Source: Alphaproteobacteria bacterium (GTDB lineage: Bacteria; Pseudomonadota; Alphaproteobacteria; Rhizobiales; Rhizobiaceae). From it: DNA of 9,318 nt. Below, one piece after another: positions 1-6,241 of the stretch. The first letter of the stretch is position 1; every line of letters begins with the position of its first letter. Both the position numbers and the translations under genes were made by a program. Under the pieces are notes generated by a model that was given only the letters and a program-made list of their open reading frames with translations, did no database searches and had not been told where the DNA came from. The stretch covers positions 1-9,318 of the forward strand of contig JAUIBM010000077.1 of NCBI GenBank assembly GCA_030428345.1. The letters are read 5' to 3'.

Positions 1-988
1 CCGAGCCGAGAAGAAAGCCGCCATTCGCCTCGAAGCCGACCGCGCAGCGCGCTCTTGCGCCGCGCGCGGTCTCGATCGCCTCGATCACAAAGGGAGAGCC
101 GACGCGGGTGCGCGAGACCGCGCGTCCCGAACCGGCGCGGATTGCCGAATTCGAGGTCACGGGCGTCGCGACGGCGTCGGCGTCCAGCCAGAGCGCGGTA
201 GCCCAGCCGAGCAGGTCGCCGGGCAGCGGCGCGCCGGTCTCGTCGGCGAGCAGCGGGCGGTCGCCATCGGCATCGGTCGAGACGATGGCGTCGAGCCGGC
301 GCGCAGCAGCTTCGCGCCGGAACATGGCCGATACCTGCTCTCCCACCGCTTCGGTATCAACCGGCACGAAGCTCGCCGAATGTCCGAAGCGAACGATCTG
401 CGCGCCAAACCCCTCAAGGATATGGGCGAGGCTGTCGGTCGCGACCGACGAATGTTCGTAGACGCCGATGCGCAGGCCGAAAAACGCGTCCGAGTCGAGC
501 AATCCGCTGTATCGCGCCAGCCACCGCGCCATGGCTTCCGCTTCGTCCGCGCCGCCGGGAGCGGCCTGCGCATCGGCCGGCGCCGGGGCCGACCGCAGGC
601 GACGCGCGATTTCCTGTTCATGCGTCTTGGCGATTTCCGCGCCCGGCAGATAGAACTTCACGCCGTTTCGGTCGGCGGGAATGTGCGAACCGGTGATCAT
701 GATCGCCGCCTCGTTGCTGGCAAAGGCGTGATGCGCCAGCGCGGGCGTGGGCGCGGTGCCGCAATCATTGGCGACAAACCCGGCCGCCCGGATCGCGGCC
801 GCTGTCTGGCCGGCGAGCGCCGGGCTCGAATCGCGCCGGTCGCGGGCAAGATGAATGGCGTCGCCCGGCTTGCAGAACCCGCCCTGCGAAAGCATCTCGC
901 AGAAGGCCAGGACATGCTCATATGCCGCGCCGGACAGGAGATCGCTCGCCAGTCCGCGCAGTCCGCTCGTGCCGAATTTGACGTCCAT
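1..988 (-). CDS. Phosphomannomutase/phosphoglucomutase family protein, C-terminus cut by window edge
   Basis: This alpha-D-phosphohexomutase would interconvert hexose 6-phosphate and hexose 1-phosphate (mannose, possibly glucose) in the cytoplasm, feeding GDP-mannose or UDP-glucose type precursors for surface polysaccharide. Translation from the ATG at 988-986 gives 329 residues and then runs off the left edge without a stop; the family is usually about 450-500 residues. The N-terminus reads MDVKFGTSGLRGL, typical of the superfamily. The active-site loop ITGSHIPADRNGVKF carries the serine expected to be phosphorylated (Ser101). The magnesium-binding loop is DADGDR at residues 239-244. The sugar-binding loop reads GFEANGG at 318-324, unlike the GEMSG form of classical PMM/PGM. 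A good ribosome site (GCGGAGG on the minus strand) lies about 10 nt before the ATG. Family assignment is firm; mannose versus glucose preference, and therefore a gene name, cannot be decided from this fragment. Confidence 0.93.
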   Translation of the reverse strand, partial: MDVKFGTSGLRGLASDLLSGAAYEHVLAFCEMLSQGGFCKPGDAIHLARDRRDSSPALAGQTAAAIRAAGFVANDCGTAPTPALAHHAFASNEAAIMITGSHIPADRNGVKFYLPGAEIAKTHEQEIARRLRSAPAPADAQAAPGGADEAEAMARWLARYSGLLDSDAFFGLRIGVYEHSSVATDSLAHILEGFGAQIVRFGHSASFVPVDTEAVGEQVSAMFRREAAARRLDAIVSTDADGDRPLLADETGAPLPGDLLGWATALWLDADAVATPVTSNSAIRAGSGRAVSRTRVGSPFVIEAIETARGARARCAVGFEANGGFLLGS

Positions 989-1075
989 TTCGCGTTTGCC
1001 TCCGCTATTGCCGCCTTGCGACCCGATTTGCCGCCCTCATTTGCAGCGTTGTGCTGGCATCGCGGGCGCGCCGCT

Positions 1076-1105
1076 ACTATAAACACGGCCTTGATGACGC
1101 CTGAA
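1076..1105 (-). promoter_or_regulatory. Possible sigma-70-type promoter for the phosphomannomutase gene
   Basis: On the minus strand a -10-like TATAGT (plus positions 1076-1081) lies 18 bp downstream of a weak -35-like TTCAGG (1100-1105). This would start transcription near 1069 and leave a leader of about 80 nt. The same AT-rich patch reads TACTATAAA on the plus strand, so it could also serve the divergent carbonic anhydrase gene, but no well-spaced -35 was found in that direction. The element is weak and predicted by eye only. Confidence 0.28.
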
Positions 1106-1135
1106 CGATGACGCACCGTATTGGAGCAGCTTGGA

Positions 1136-1666
1136 ATGCCGGTATACAGCCTCGACGGGAAATCGCCAGACCTGCCGGAAGCGGACGCCTACTGGGTGGC
1201 GCCTGATGCGCATGTGATCGGCAATGTGACGCTGGGAACGGATGTCGGCGTCTGGTTCGGGGCCGTGTTGCGGGGCGACAACGATCCCATTCGGGTCGGC
1301 GCGCGGACCAACATTCAGGAAGGCGCCATGCTGCACACCGATCTGGGTTATCCGATCGAAATCGGCGAGGGCTGCACCATCGGCCATCATGCCATCATCC
1401 ATGGCGCGACCCTGGGCGACAACACGCTCATCGGCATGGGCGCAACCGTGCTCAACGGCGCGGTGATCGGCGCCAATTGCCTGGTGGGCGCCAATGCGCT
1501 GGTGACCGAAGGAAAGCGGTTTCCCGACAATTCGCTGATCGTCGGGGCTCCGGCAAAGGCGGTGCGGGTGCTCGACGAGGCGGCGATCGCCGGGCTGCGC
1601 GGCGCGGCGCTGCAATATGTGGCAAACTGGAAGCGCTTCAAGGCGGGCATGAAGCGCATCGACTGA
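1136..1666 (+). CDS. Gamma-class carbonic anhydrase-like protein (left-handed beta-helix, YrdA/PaaY type)
   Basis: This 176-residue protein belongs to the gamma carbonic anhydrase-like hexapeptide-repeat family, which folds as a left-handed beta-helix trimer with metal sites between subunits. Canonical members hydrate CO2 to bicarbonate; many YrdA/PaaY-type members have weak or unproven activity, and some are thioesterases. Imperfect hexapeptide repeats run from about residue 26 to 145. Conserved elements are VWFGAVLRGD (39-48), NIQEG (59-63) and the three expected metal-ligand histidines: His67 (LHTD), His84 (IGHH) and His89 (IHG). The tail GAPAKAVR is also typical. The ATG at 1136 was chosen because GGAG at 1123-1126 sits 9 nt before it; an in-frame TTG at 1121 would add five residues but lies before that ribosome site. 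Diverges from the phosphomannomutase gene and precedes the TRAP genes by 76 bp, so it may head that transcript. Confidence 0.93.
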   Translation: MPVYSLDGKSPDLPEADAYWVAPDAHVIGNVTLGTDVGVWFGAVLRGDNDPIRVGARTNIQEGAMLHTDLGYPIEIGEGCTIGHHAIIHGATLGDNTLIGMGATVLNGAVIGANCLVGANALVTEGKRFPDNSLIVGAPAKAVRVLDEAAIAGLRGAALQYVANWKRFKAGMKRID

Positions 1667-1675
1667 ATATTGCCG

Positions 1676-1713
1676 GGAGCCGGGCTCCAGGTCGATCGGC
1701 GGATCGACCAGGA
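1676..1713 (+). promoter_or_regulatory. Two overlapping, mutually exclusive hairpins between the carbonic anhydrase and TRAP genes
   Basis: The larger hairpin pairs 1690-1697 with 1702-1709, a perfect 8-bp stem around a GGCG loop. After an A/A mismatch (1689/1710) it extends by three more pairs (1686-1688 with 1711-1713). A smaller hairpin pairs GGAGC at 1676-1680 with GCTCC at 1684-1688, so its 3' arm uses the bases of the outer part of the larger stem. No T-run follows, so this is not a standard intrinsic terminator. It could stabilise RNA, slow polymerase, or be a protein-binding palindrome; the role is unknown. Confidence 0.5.
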
Positions 1714-1742
1714 CCGGCGAGCGATGATTGGCGGGGGGAATA

Positions 1743-2300
1743 ATGGCTGCTGACAATCTTTGGGCGGAGAGCTATCGCGCCCTGTCGGACTTCTCGCATT
1801 TCATTGCGCGGGTGGTTGCCGTTGCCGGCGGAATAGTCCTCGTCCTGCTCGTGATCATGACGGTGCTGAGCATCACCGGAAGGGCGCTTTCCTTTCTTGG
1901 TCTCGGTCCGGTGCAGGGCGATTTCGAACTGGTCGAGGCGGGCATCGGCTTCGCCATCTTCGCCTTCCTGCCATGGTGCACGCTCAATCGCGGTCATGCG
2001 ACCGTGGAGATTTTGGCGCCACTGTTCGGAAACCGGTTCAATCGGGTGCTCGACGTCGTTTCCAGCGCGGTGCTGCTGGCCGTCGCGATCCTGCTGACCT
2101 GGAGACATTGGCTCGGCACGCTGGACAAGATGTCCTACGCCGAATCGACCATGATCCTGCAAATGCCGGTCTGGTGGGGCTACATGGCCGCGGCGCTCGC
2201 CGCCTGCGTCTTCGTCTTCATTTGCGCCTTCTGCCTGTTGCGCTCCCTGGTCGAGCTCGCCCAGAACCGGCATATCGACACCATGGGGGCAGTGCATTGA
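1743..2300 (+). CDS. dctQ: TRAP transporter small permease subunit (DctQ family)
   Basis: This 185-residue inner-membrane protein is the small subunit of a tripartite ATP-independent periplasmic (TRAP) transporter. It pairs with the large subunit DctM encoded immediately downstream. Four hydrophobic segments fit DctQ topology: about residues 19-43, 63-85, 100-120 and 139-165. The motif GRALSFLGLGPVQGDFELVE after the first helix and the FLPWCTLNRGH stretch in the second hydrophobic region are characteristic of the family. The ATG at 1743 follows a G-run (1733-1738) acting as ribosome site, though spacing is short (4 nt); an in-frame TTG at 1728 would lie upstream of that site. The stop codon overlaps the probable start of dctM by 4 nt, implying coupled translation. 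Substrate cannot be read from this subunit. The symbol is a family name. Confidence 0.92.
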   Translation: MAADNLWAESYRALSDFSHFIARVVAVAGGIVLVLLVIMTVLSITGRALSFLGLGPVQGDFELVEAGIGFAIFAFLPWCTLNRGHATVEILAPLFGNRFNRVLDVVSSAVLLAVAILLTWRHWLGTLDKMSYAESTMILQMPVWWGYMAAALAACVFVFICAFCLLRSLVELAQNRHIDTMGAVH

Positions 2301-3619
2301 CCGCATTCGAAATCGGACTTTGGTCCTTCCCGGTACTGCTCGCCCTGATTTTCCTGCGCATGCCGATCGGCTTGTCGATGCTGGTCGTCGGCATTGGCGG
2401 AAACTGGCTGCTCAACGGTTCGCCGAACATGATGTTCGGACAGTTGAAGAATCTGACCTACGGCATTTTCTCCACCCACTCCTATTCGATCGTGCCGCTC
2501 TTCCTGCTCATGGGGCAGTTCGCCTCGGTCGGCGGCATGTCGCGGGCCTTGTTCAAGGCCGCGGAAGCCTGGCTCGGCCATCGCAAGGGCGGTGTCGCCA
2601 TGGCCGCGATCGGCGCATGCGCGGGGTTCGGTGCGATCTGCGGCTCTTCGCTGGCGACCGCCGCCACCATGGCGCAGGTGGCGCTGCCCGAACTGCGCCG
2701 CTACGGCTATTCGCCCGCGCTGGCGACCGGCACGCTGGCCGCGGGCGGAACGCTCGGCATCCTAATTCCGCCGTCGATCATACTGGTCCTCTACGCCATC
2801 CTCGCCGAGCAGAACATCGCCAAGCTCTTTGCCGCCGCCTTCATCCCGGGCATCCTGGCGGCGATCGGCTACATGATCGCGATTTCGATCTATGTGCGCG
2901 TCTTTCCCGGCTCCAGCGGCTTGCGCGAGCGTCTGCCCTATCTTGAGCGCTTTCAGGCCCTGCTCGACGTCTGGCCGGTATTGCTGATCTTCCTTGCCGT
3001 GGTCGGCGGCATCTATACGGGCCTGTTCACGCCCACCGAGGCCGCGGCCATCGGCGCGGCGGGAACCGGGCTCGTCGCCTGGCTGAATGGCGGCCTGACG
3101 CGAAAGACCTTCCTGGAGTCGATCCTGGCGACTGCGGCATCGACCGGGATGATCTTCTTCATCGTGCTCGGCGCCAGCGTCTTCAACGGCTTCCTGGCGC
3201 TCTCGCAGGTGCCGCAGATTTCCGCGGAGTTCGTCGCCGAGCAGGCCTACAATCCCTGGCTCGTCCTCACGGCCGTGCTTGTGCTTTATCTGGTCTTCGG
3301 ATGCGTCATGGATTCGTTGTCCATGATCCTGCTGACGGTCCCGATCTTCTTTCCGATCATGTCGGGCCTCGATTTCGGCCTCGGGCCTGAGGATTTCGCG
3401 CTCTGGTTCGGAATTCTGGTGCTGATCGTGGTGGAGGTCGGGTTGATCACCCCGCCGGTGGGCATGAACCTGTTCGTCATCAATTCGATGGCCAAGGACA
3501 TTCCGATCATCCAGACCTTCCGGGGCGTATTTCCATTCGTGATGACCGATCTGATCCGGGTGGCGATCCTGACCGCCTTCCCGGCGATCACCCTGTTCGC
3601 GGTGCGGCTGTTTTACTGA
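2297..3619 (+). CDS. dctM: TRAP transporter large permease subunit (DctM family)
   Basis: This 440-residue polytopic inner-membrane protein is the ion-coupled transport subunit of a TRAP importer, normally driven by sodium and supplied by a periplasmic binding protein with an organic acid or related solute. Family signatures are clear: CGSSLATAATMAQVALPE, then GTLGILIPPSIILVLY in the first half, and the matching FGCVMDSLSMILLTVPIFFP and GLITPPVGMNLFVINSMAK in the second. These are the paired inverted-repeat segments around the transport site. Length is normal for DctM. No ATG lies near the expected N-terminus; a TTG at 2297, inside the ATTGA overlap with the dctQ stop and 7 nt after a G-run (2285-2289), gives a standard start. 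The open frame continues upstream across dctQ, but that part is only a shadow. No dctP gene adjoins. Substrate unknown. Confidence 0.93.
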   Translation: MTAFEIGLWSFPVLLALIFLRMPIGLSMLVVGIGGNWLLNGSPNMMFGQLKNLTYGIFSTHSYSIVPLFLLMGQFASVGGMSRALFKAAEAWLGHRKGGVAMAAIGACAGFGAICGSSLATAATMAQVALPELRRYGYSPALATGTLAAGGTLGILIPPSIILVLYAILAEQNIAKLFAAAFIPGILAAIGYMIAISIYVRVFPGSSGLRERLPYLERFQALLDVWPVLLIFLAVVGGIYTGLFTPTEAAAIGAAGTGLVAWLNGGLTRKTFLESILATAASTGMIFFIVLGASVFNGFLALSQVPQISAEFVAEQAYNPWLVLTAVLVLYLVFGCVMDSLSMILLTVPIFFPIMSGLDFGLGPEDFALWFGILVLIVVEVGLITPPVGMNLFVINSMAKDIPIIQTFRGVFPFVMTDLIRVAILTAFPAITLFAVRLFY

Positions 3620-3627
3620 CCGCCTGC

Positions 3628-4614
3628 CTACCGGGTCCTTGGTCCGCGCGCGCCTGCCTCGACCGTGCGCACGAAACGGGCGATCTCATCGGCGACCCGC
3701 TGGCCATGCGTGTGGATCACCCAATGATCGCCGTCTTCGATCTCCACCACGGTAAGATCGGGCGCGAAGCGTGAAAGGCCCTGGCGCGAGGATGCGCGCA
3801 ACGCCGTGTCCCTTGCGCCCCAGATCAGCAGATGCGGCGCGCGCACGGTCAGCCGGTCGGGACTGGCGTCCATCAGCGGCGCGGCGGGAACCGGTTCGCC
3901 AGGCGCCGGCACGATGATCGGCGAGGCGCGATACCAGTTCAGCATGGCGTTGAGCCGTCCCGGTCGCGACCAGGCCTTGCGATAGCCGGCCCGGTCGTGA
4001 TCGCTCAGCCAGGCCGTGTCGGAGAATTTTTCCAGCATGCCGAAGGTGCGACGGAAATCATCCTCCGACATGCGCTCGGCGGAATTTTCATTGCGCAGAA
4101 AATGGAAATACTGGCTTGCCTTCTGCTGCTCGGGATCCTCGATGATCGCGCGCTGGAAGGGCGCCGGGTGCACGCCGTTGACGATGATCAGTCCGCGAAT
4201 GCGCTCCGGCACGTTGATCGCCGCCGCATAGGCGACCGACGCGCCCCAATCATGCCCCGCCAGGAAGAGCTTCCGGTTGCCGAGCAGGTTGGAGCTGAGG
4301 GCGAGCATGTCCGACACCAGCTTCTTGGCCGAATAGTCGCTGACCCGCGCGGGCGCATCGGACAGATTGTAGCCGCGCTGGTCGGGCGCGATCAGCAGGA
4401 ATTCCTCGGACAGGCGCTCGAGCACCGGCGTCCAGGCCGCCCAGTACTCGGGAAAGCCGTGCAGGAACAGGATCGGCGTGCGTGGGTCGTCCAACTGACC
4501 GTCGGGCAATTCGGCGCGCGCATTGTGCACGAAATGCAGGCGCACCTCGCCGCAATTCGTGTAGCTGGAGCGGAAACCGTTCGGCAGGTCTTCGGAGAGT
4601 TCGGGCAAGCTCAA
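3628..4614 (-). CDS. Alpha/beta hydrolase, epoxide hydrolase-like
   Basis: This is a 328-residue alpha/beta-fold hydrolase most like soluble epoxide hydrolases, which open epoxides to diols through an aspartyl ester. Numbered from the TTG at 4614, the oxyanion motif HGFP starts at residue 52. The nucleophile elbow is GHDWGA with Asp122; Asp in place of Ser fits epoxide hydrolase or haloalkane dehalogenase chemistry. The tryptophan after it and the lid tyrosines Tyr169 (QYFHF) and Tyr228 (NWYRAS) favour epoxide hydrolase over fluoroacetate dehalogenase. The acid is probably Asp269 (WGARD) and the base His297 (GDHW). No signal peptide is seen. No ATG fits; TTG 4614 was preferred because AAGGA precedes it by about 10 nt. 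A TTG at 4650 would add 12 residues but lacks a clear ribosome site. It follows the beta-helix gene closely, probably in one transcript. The natural substrate is unknown. Confidence 0.86.
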   Translation of the reverse strand: MSLPELSEDLPNGFRSSYTNCGEVRLHFVHNARAELPDGQLDDPRTPILFLHGFPEYWAAWTPVLERLSEEFLLIAPDQRGYNLSDAPARVSDYSAKKLVSDMLALSSNLLGNRKLFLAGHDWGASVAYAAAINVPERIRGLIIVNGVHPAPFQRAIIEDPEQQKASQYFHFLRNENSAERMSEDDFRRTFGMLEKFSDTAWLSDHDRAGYRKAWSRPGRLNAMLNWYRASPIIVPAPGEPVPAAPLMDASPDRLTVRAPHLLIWGARDTALRASSRQGLSRFAPDLTVVEIEDGDHWVIHTHGQRVADEIARFVRTVEAGARGPRTR

Positions 4615-4656
4615 TCGTCCTGTATCCTTGGCGGCGTCGCGCGCGGGCAAATCATA

Positions 4657-6045
4657 TCAGCCGATCCGGTTGCGTTCGATGGCCAGATGCTCGAACTTTC
4701 GCGCTCCGGCGACGGCGAGGTCGCCGGTGACGGCCTCTTTCCAGCGATGGCCGACAATTGCGCCGGTTCTGAAGCCGCTGATCACATTATCCGCGATGAC
4801 GGTGTTGCCGGCCCCCTCCACAACGCTGACCGCCATGCCCGTATCGGCCTTGCGGATCACGTTGGAACTGGCCACCACGTCGCGCAGATACGGTCCCCAT
4901 CCCAGATTGATGCCGAAGCCTTCGGCGTTCTCGATCACATTTCCGGTGATGGTGGTATCGGCCTCGGCGGAGATGCCGATCCCGAAAAACTGTTCGCCCG
5001 CGCCATAGGGCGCGCTGGCGTGCAAATTGCGCACCAGATTGTTGGCGCAGACCGCCATGCGCCCGCCCTGCATGAAATTGGCCAGGGAAATGCCGATGGC
5101 CGCGCCGTCCACGACATTGCCGGAGATCATCGCGCCGGTGAACTCGAACTCCGAATAGATCGCCGTTTCCCCCGATCGCAGGCAGCTATTGCCATTGATC
5201 TGGACATTGTTGCCGGAATTGGAGCGGATCGCGGAAAAGGCGCAATCGGCGATCTGATTGTTGGCGATCATCACTGAATCGGCTCGAAACACGTTGATGC
5301 CGTTGCCCCATTGTCCTGTGCCGCCATGTTGGGCGCCAATGTTGAAGATACGGTTTCCCGAGACGATGGTTCCATCCTCGCCGGCTTGCCAGCGATGCAC
5401 CAGGATGCCGCCATTCGAGCAGGCGGTCACTTCATTGCCGGTGATGGAGAAGCCGCGATTCTCCAAAGCATAGATGCCGCAATCGCCGCGCGCGCCCGAG
5501 ACCGTGGTGCGATCGATGCGCCCCTTGGAGCGCTCCACCTGCAGGCCGTTGGCGGTGCTTCCCACGATCCGGCAGTTATCGATGACTACATGTTCGCAAT
5601 TGGTGATGCGTAGCGCCGCTTTGGCGTAATCCTCCAGCCCGCGATTTGCCCCGTCCAGCGTCAGTCCCGAAATTTCGATATGCGTGGCGTTTTCCGAGAT
5701 CAGGAAATGGCCGCCTCCCGAATAGACCAGTTGCGAGGCGCCGGGCGTTCCGACCAGCCGGACCCGCGCCGGCAGGACGATGTTGGAGACGTGAAATATC
5801 CCGGGCGGAATGTGCAGCGGACGGTCGTCCTGCGCCGCCGCCTCGAGCGCTTCCTGCAGCAGGCGGCTCTGATCGTCCGGTGCTCCGGGAATGAGACCCG
5901 ATTCGCCGGCGCCCGCCGTCCCGCGCAGATCGGCAAGGCTGAAGAGTTCGCGCGCCTGCGCCGGAGCCGCCACCGCCAGCGCCGGCAGGCCGGCCAGGGC
6001 GGCGATCAATCCCCTGCGGGAGCGGTCGGTGACTTCGTGTGCCAT
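4657..6045 (-). CDS. Tat-exported right-handed parallel beta-helix repeat protein, function unknown
   Basis: This 462-residue protein starts with a twin-arginine signal: DRSRRGLIAAL at residues 7-17 with Arg10-Arg11, a hydrophobic core to about 27 and a likely AQA cleavage site after Ala31. Residues about 57-90 resemble the N-terminal cap of pectate lyase-like helices (DDQSRLLQEAL, then HIPPGIFHV). Residues about 115-445 are a run of roughly 22-residue coils with repeated I-x-x-N-x-I/V patterns such as VSGNRIF, IANNQI, INGN and ITGNVIEN. This matches the family I recall as TIGR03808 (twin-arginine-translocated repeat protein), of unknown function; such folds often bind or process polysaccharide (AlgG, pectate lyase). 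No catalytic set could be assigned. The ATG at 6045 was chosen over an upstream TTG at 6177 because AGAGG lies 9 nt before it and the Tat signal then begins at the N-terminus. First gene of a probable operon with the hydrolase. Confidence 0.87.
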   Translation of the reverse strand: MAHEVTDRSRRGLIAALAGLPALAVAAPAQARELFSLADLRGTAGAGESGLIPGAPDDQSRLLQEALEAAAQDDRPLHIPPGIFHVSNIVLPARVRLVGTPGASQLVYSGGGHFLISENATHIEISGLTLDGANRGLEDYAKAALRITNCEHVVIDNCRIVGSTANGLQVERSKGRIDRTTVSGARGDCGIYALENRGFSITGNEVTACSNGGILVHRWQAGEDGTIVSGNRIFNIGAQHGGTGQWGNGINVFRADSVMIANNQIADCAFSAIRSNSGNNVQINGNSCLRSGETAIYSEFEFTGAMISGNVVDGAAIGISLANFMQGGRMAVCANNLVRNLHASAPYGAGEQFFGIGISAEADTTITGNVIENAEGFGINLGWGPYLRDVVASSNVIRKADTGMAVSVVEGAGNTVIADNVISGFRTGAIVGHRWKEAVTGDLAVAGARKFEHLAIERNRIG

Positions 6046-6058
6046 TTCTGCGCACCTC

Positions 6059-6099
6059 TTTCCTGCCGGCTGCATCTCTCGGTAGTTGGGGGCAGGAAA
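6059..6099 (-). promoter_or_regulatory. Perfect 9-bp inverted repeat in the leader of the beta-helix gene
   Basis: TTTCCTGCC at 6059-6067 is the exact reverse complement of GGCAGGAAA at 6091-6099, with 23 nt between. In the minus-strand leader the 3' arm runs directly into the AGAGG ribosome site (6059-6055) and shares its first base with the end of the arm. Folding could therefore affect ribosome access, or the arms could be an operator for a dimeric regulator. Both are inference. Confidence 0.5.
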
Positions 6100-6118
6100 C
6101 ATGCCAGGCGGGATTTGC

Positions 6119-6131
6119 CGGGATTGTCCCG
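6119..6131. repeat. Short inverted repeat CGGGA-TTG-TCCCG
   Basis: This is a perfect 5-bp inverted repeat with a 3-nt centre in the divergent spacer, between the beta-helix start and the predicted promoters. The left arm is part of a partial tandem duplication (GGGATTTGCC followed by GGGATTGTCC at 6110-6130). Too short to be more than a candidate binding site or small hairpin. Confidence 0.3.
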
Positions 6132-6158
6132 AAACGGCACATGGCTTTGCGGAAGAAT

Positions 6159-6187
6159 TTGCGTGGTCCCGGCGCACTGCCTATAAC
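6159..6187 (+). promoter_or_regulatory. Predicted promoter for the HerA-like ATPase gene
   Basis: A -35-like TTGCGT at 6159-6164 and a -10-like TATAAC at 6182-6187 are separated by exactly 17 bp. Transcription would start near 6194 and leave a leader of about 48 nt before the ATG at 6242. The -10 matches the consensus at five of six positions; the -35 has only the conserved TTG. Placement in the divergent spacer supports it. Confidence 0.5.
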
Positions 6188-6207
6188 TCGCCGGTGTGAT
6201 CTGTCAT
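6180..6207 (-). promoter_or_regulatory. Predicted promoter for the beta-helix/hydrolase pair
   Basis: On the minus strand a -35-like ATGACA (plus 6202-6207) and a -10-like TATAGG (plus 6180-6185) are 16 bp apart. This would start transcription near 6173 and leave a leader of about 128 nt containing the 6119-6131 and 6059-6099 inverted repeats. Its -10 overlaps the plus-strand -10 by 4 bp, so the two promoters would compete for polymerase if both are used. Confidence 0.38.
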
Positions 6208-6223
6208 TCGCCGACAGGGCGAA
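6201..6223 (+). repeat. Two alternative hairpins in the leader of the HerA-like ATPase gene
   Basis: CTGTC at 6201-6205 can pair with GACAG at 6213-6217, or TTCGCC at 6207-6212 can pair with GGCGAA at 6218-6223. The loop of each structure contains one arm of the other, so only one can form at a time. Stems are short (5 and 6 bp); a regulatory role is unproven. Confidence 0.3.
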
Positions 6224-6241
6224 ACCCCGCGGGAGAACCGG

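Noticed and set aside
380..1111. Plus-strand open frame of 243 codons
   Set aside because: Antisense to the phosphomannomutase gene, whose active-site, metal and sugar loops are all in frame on the minus strand.
1093..1114. Direct repeat GATGACGC, two copies 14 bp apart, in the divergent spacer
   Set aside because: Only 8 bp and not symmetric. It could be a half-site pair for a regulator but is equally expected by chance, so it was not listed as a feature.
1760..2296. N-terminal extension of the dctM frame across dctQ
   Set aside because: The extension gives an Arg-rich sequence without membrane segments, and the overlapping dctQ frame is a convincing family member. DctM similarity begins right after the TTG at 2297, so this is a chance open frame, not a DctQ-DctM fusion.
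3610..3660. Possible bidirectional terminator between dctM and the hydrolase gene
   Set aside because: Only short repeats (GCGG/CCGC and repeated GGTCC) are present and there is no T-run on either strand, so no terminator could be supported.
3832..5277. Long plus-strand open frame of 481 codons
   Set aside because: It runs antisense across the hydrolase and beta-helix genes, both of which have clear family motifs. Its translation is rich in Arg, His, Asp and Gly with no recognisable domain, typical of an antisense shadow in GC-rich DNA.
6046..6177. 44-residue N-terminal extension of the beta-helix protein
   Set aside because: It would bury the Tat signal inside the protein, and a good ribosome site precedes the ATG at 6045.
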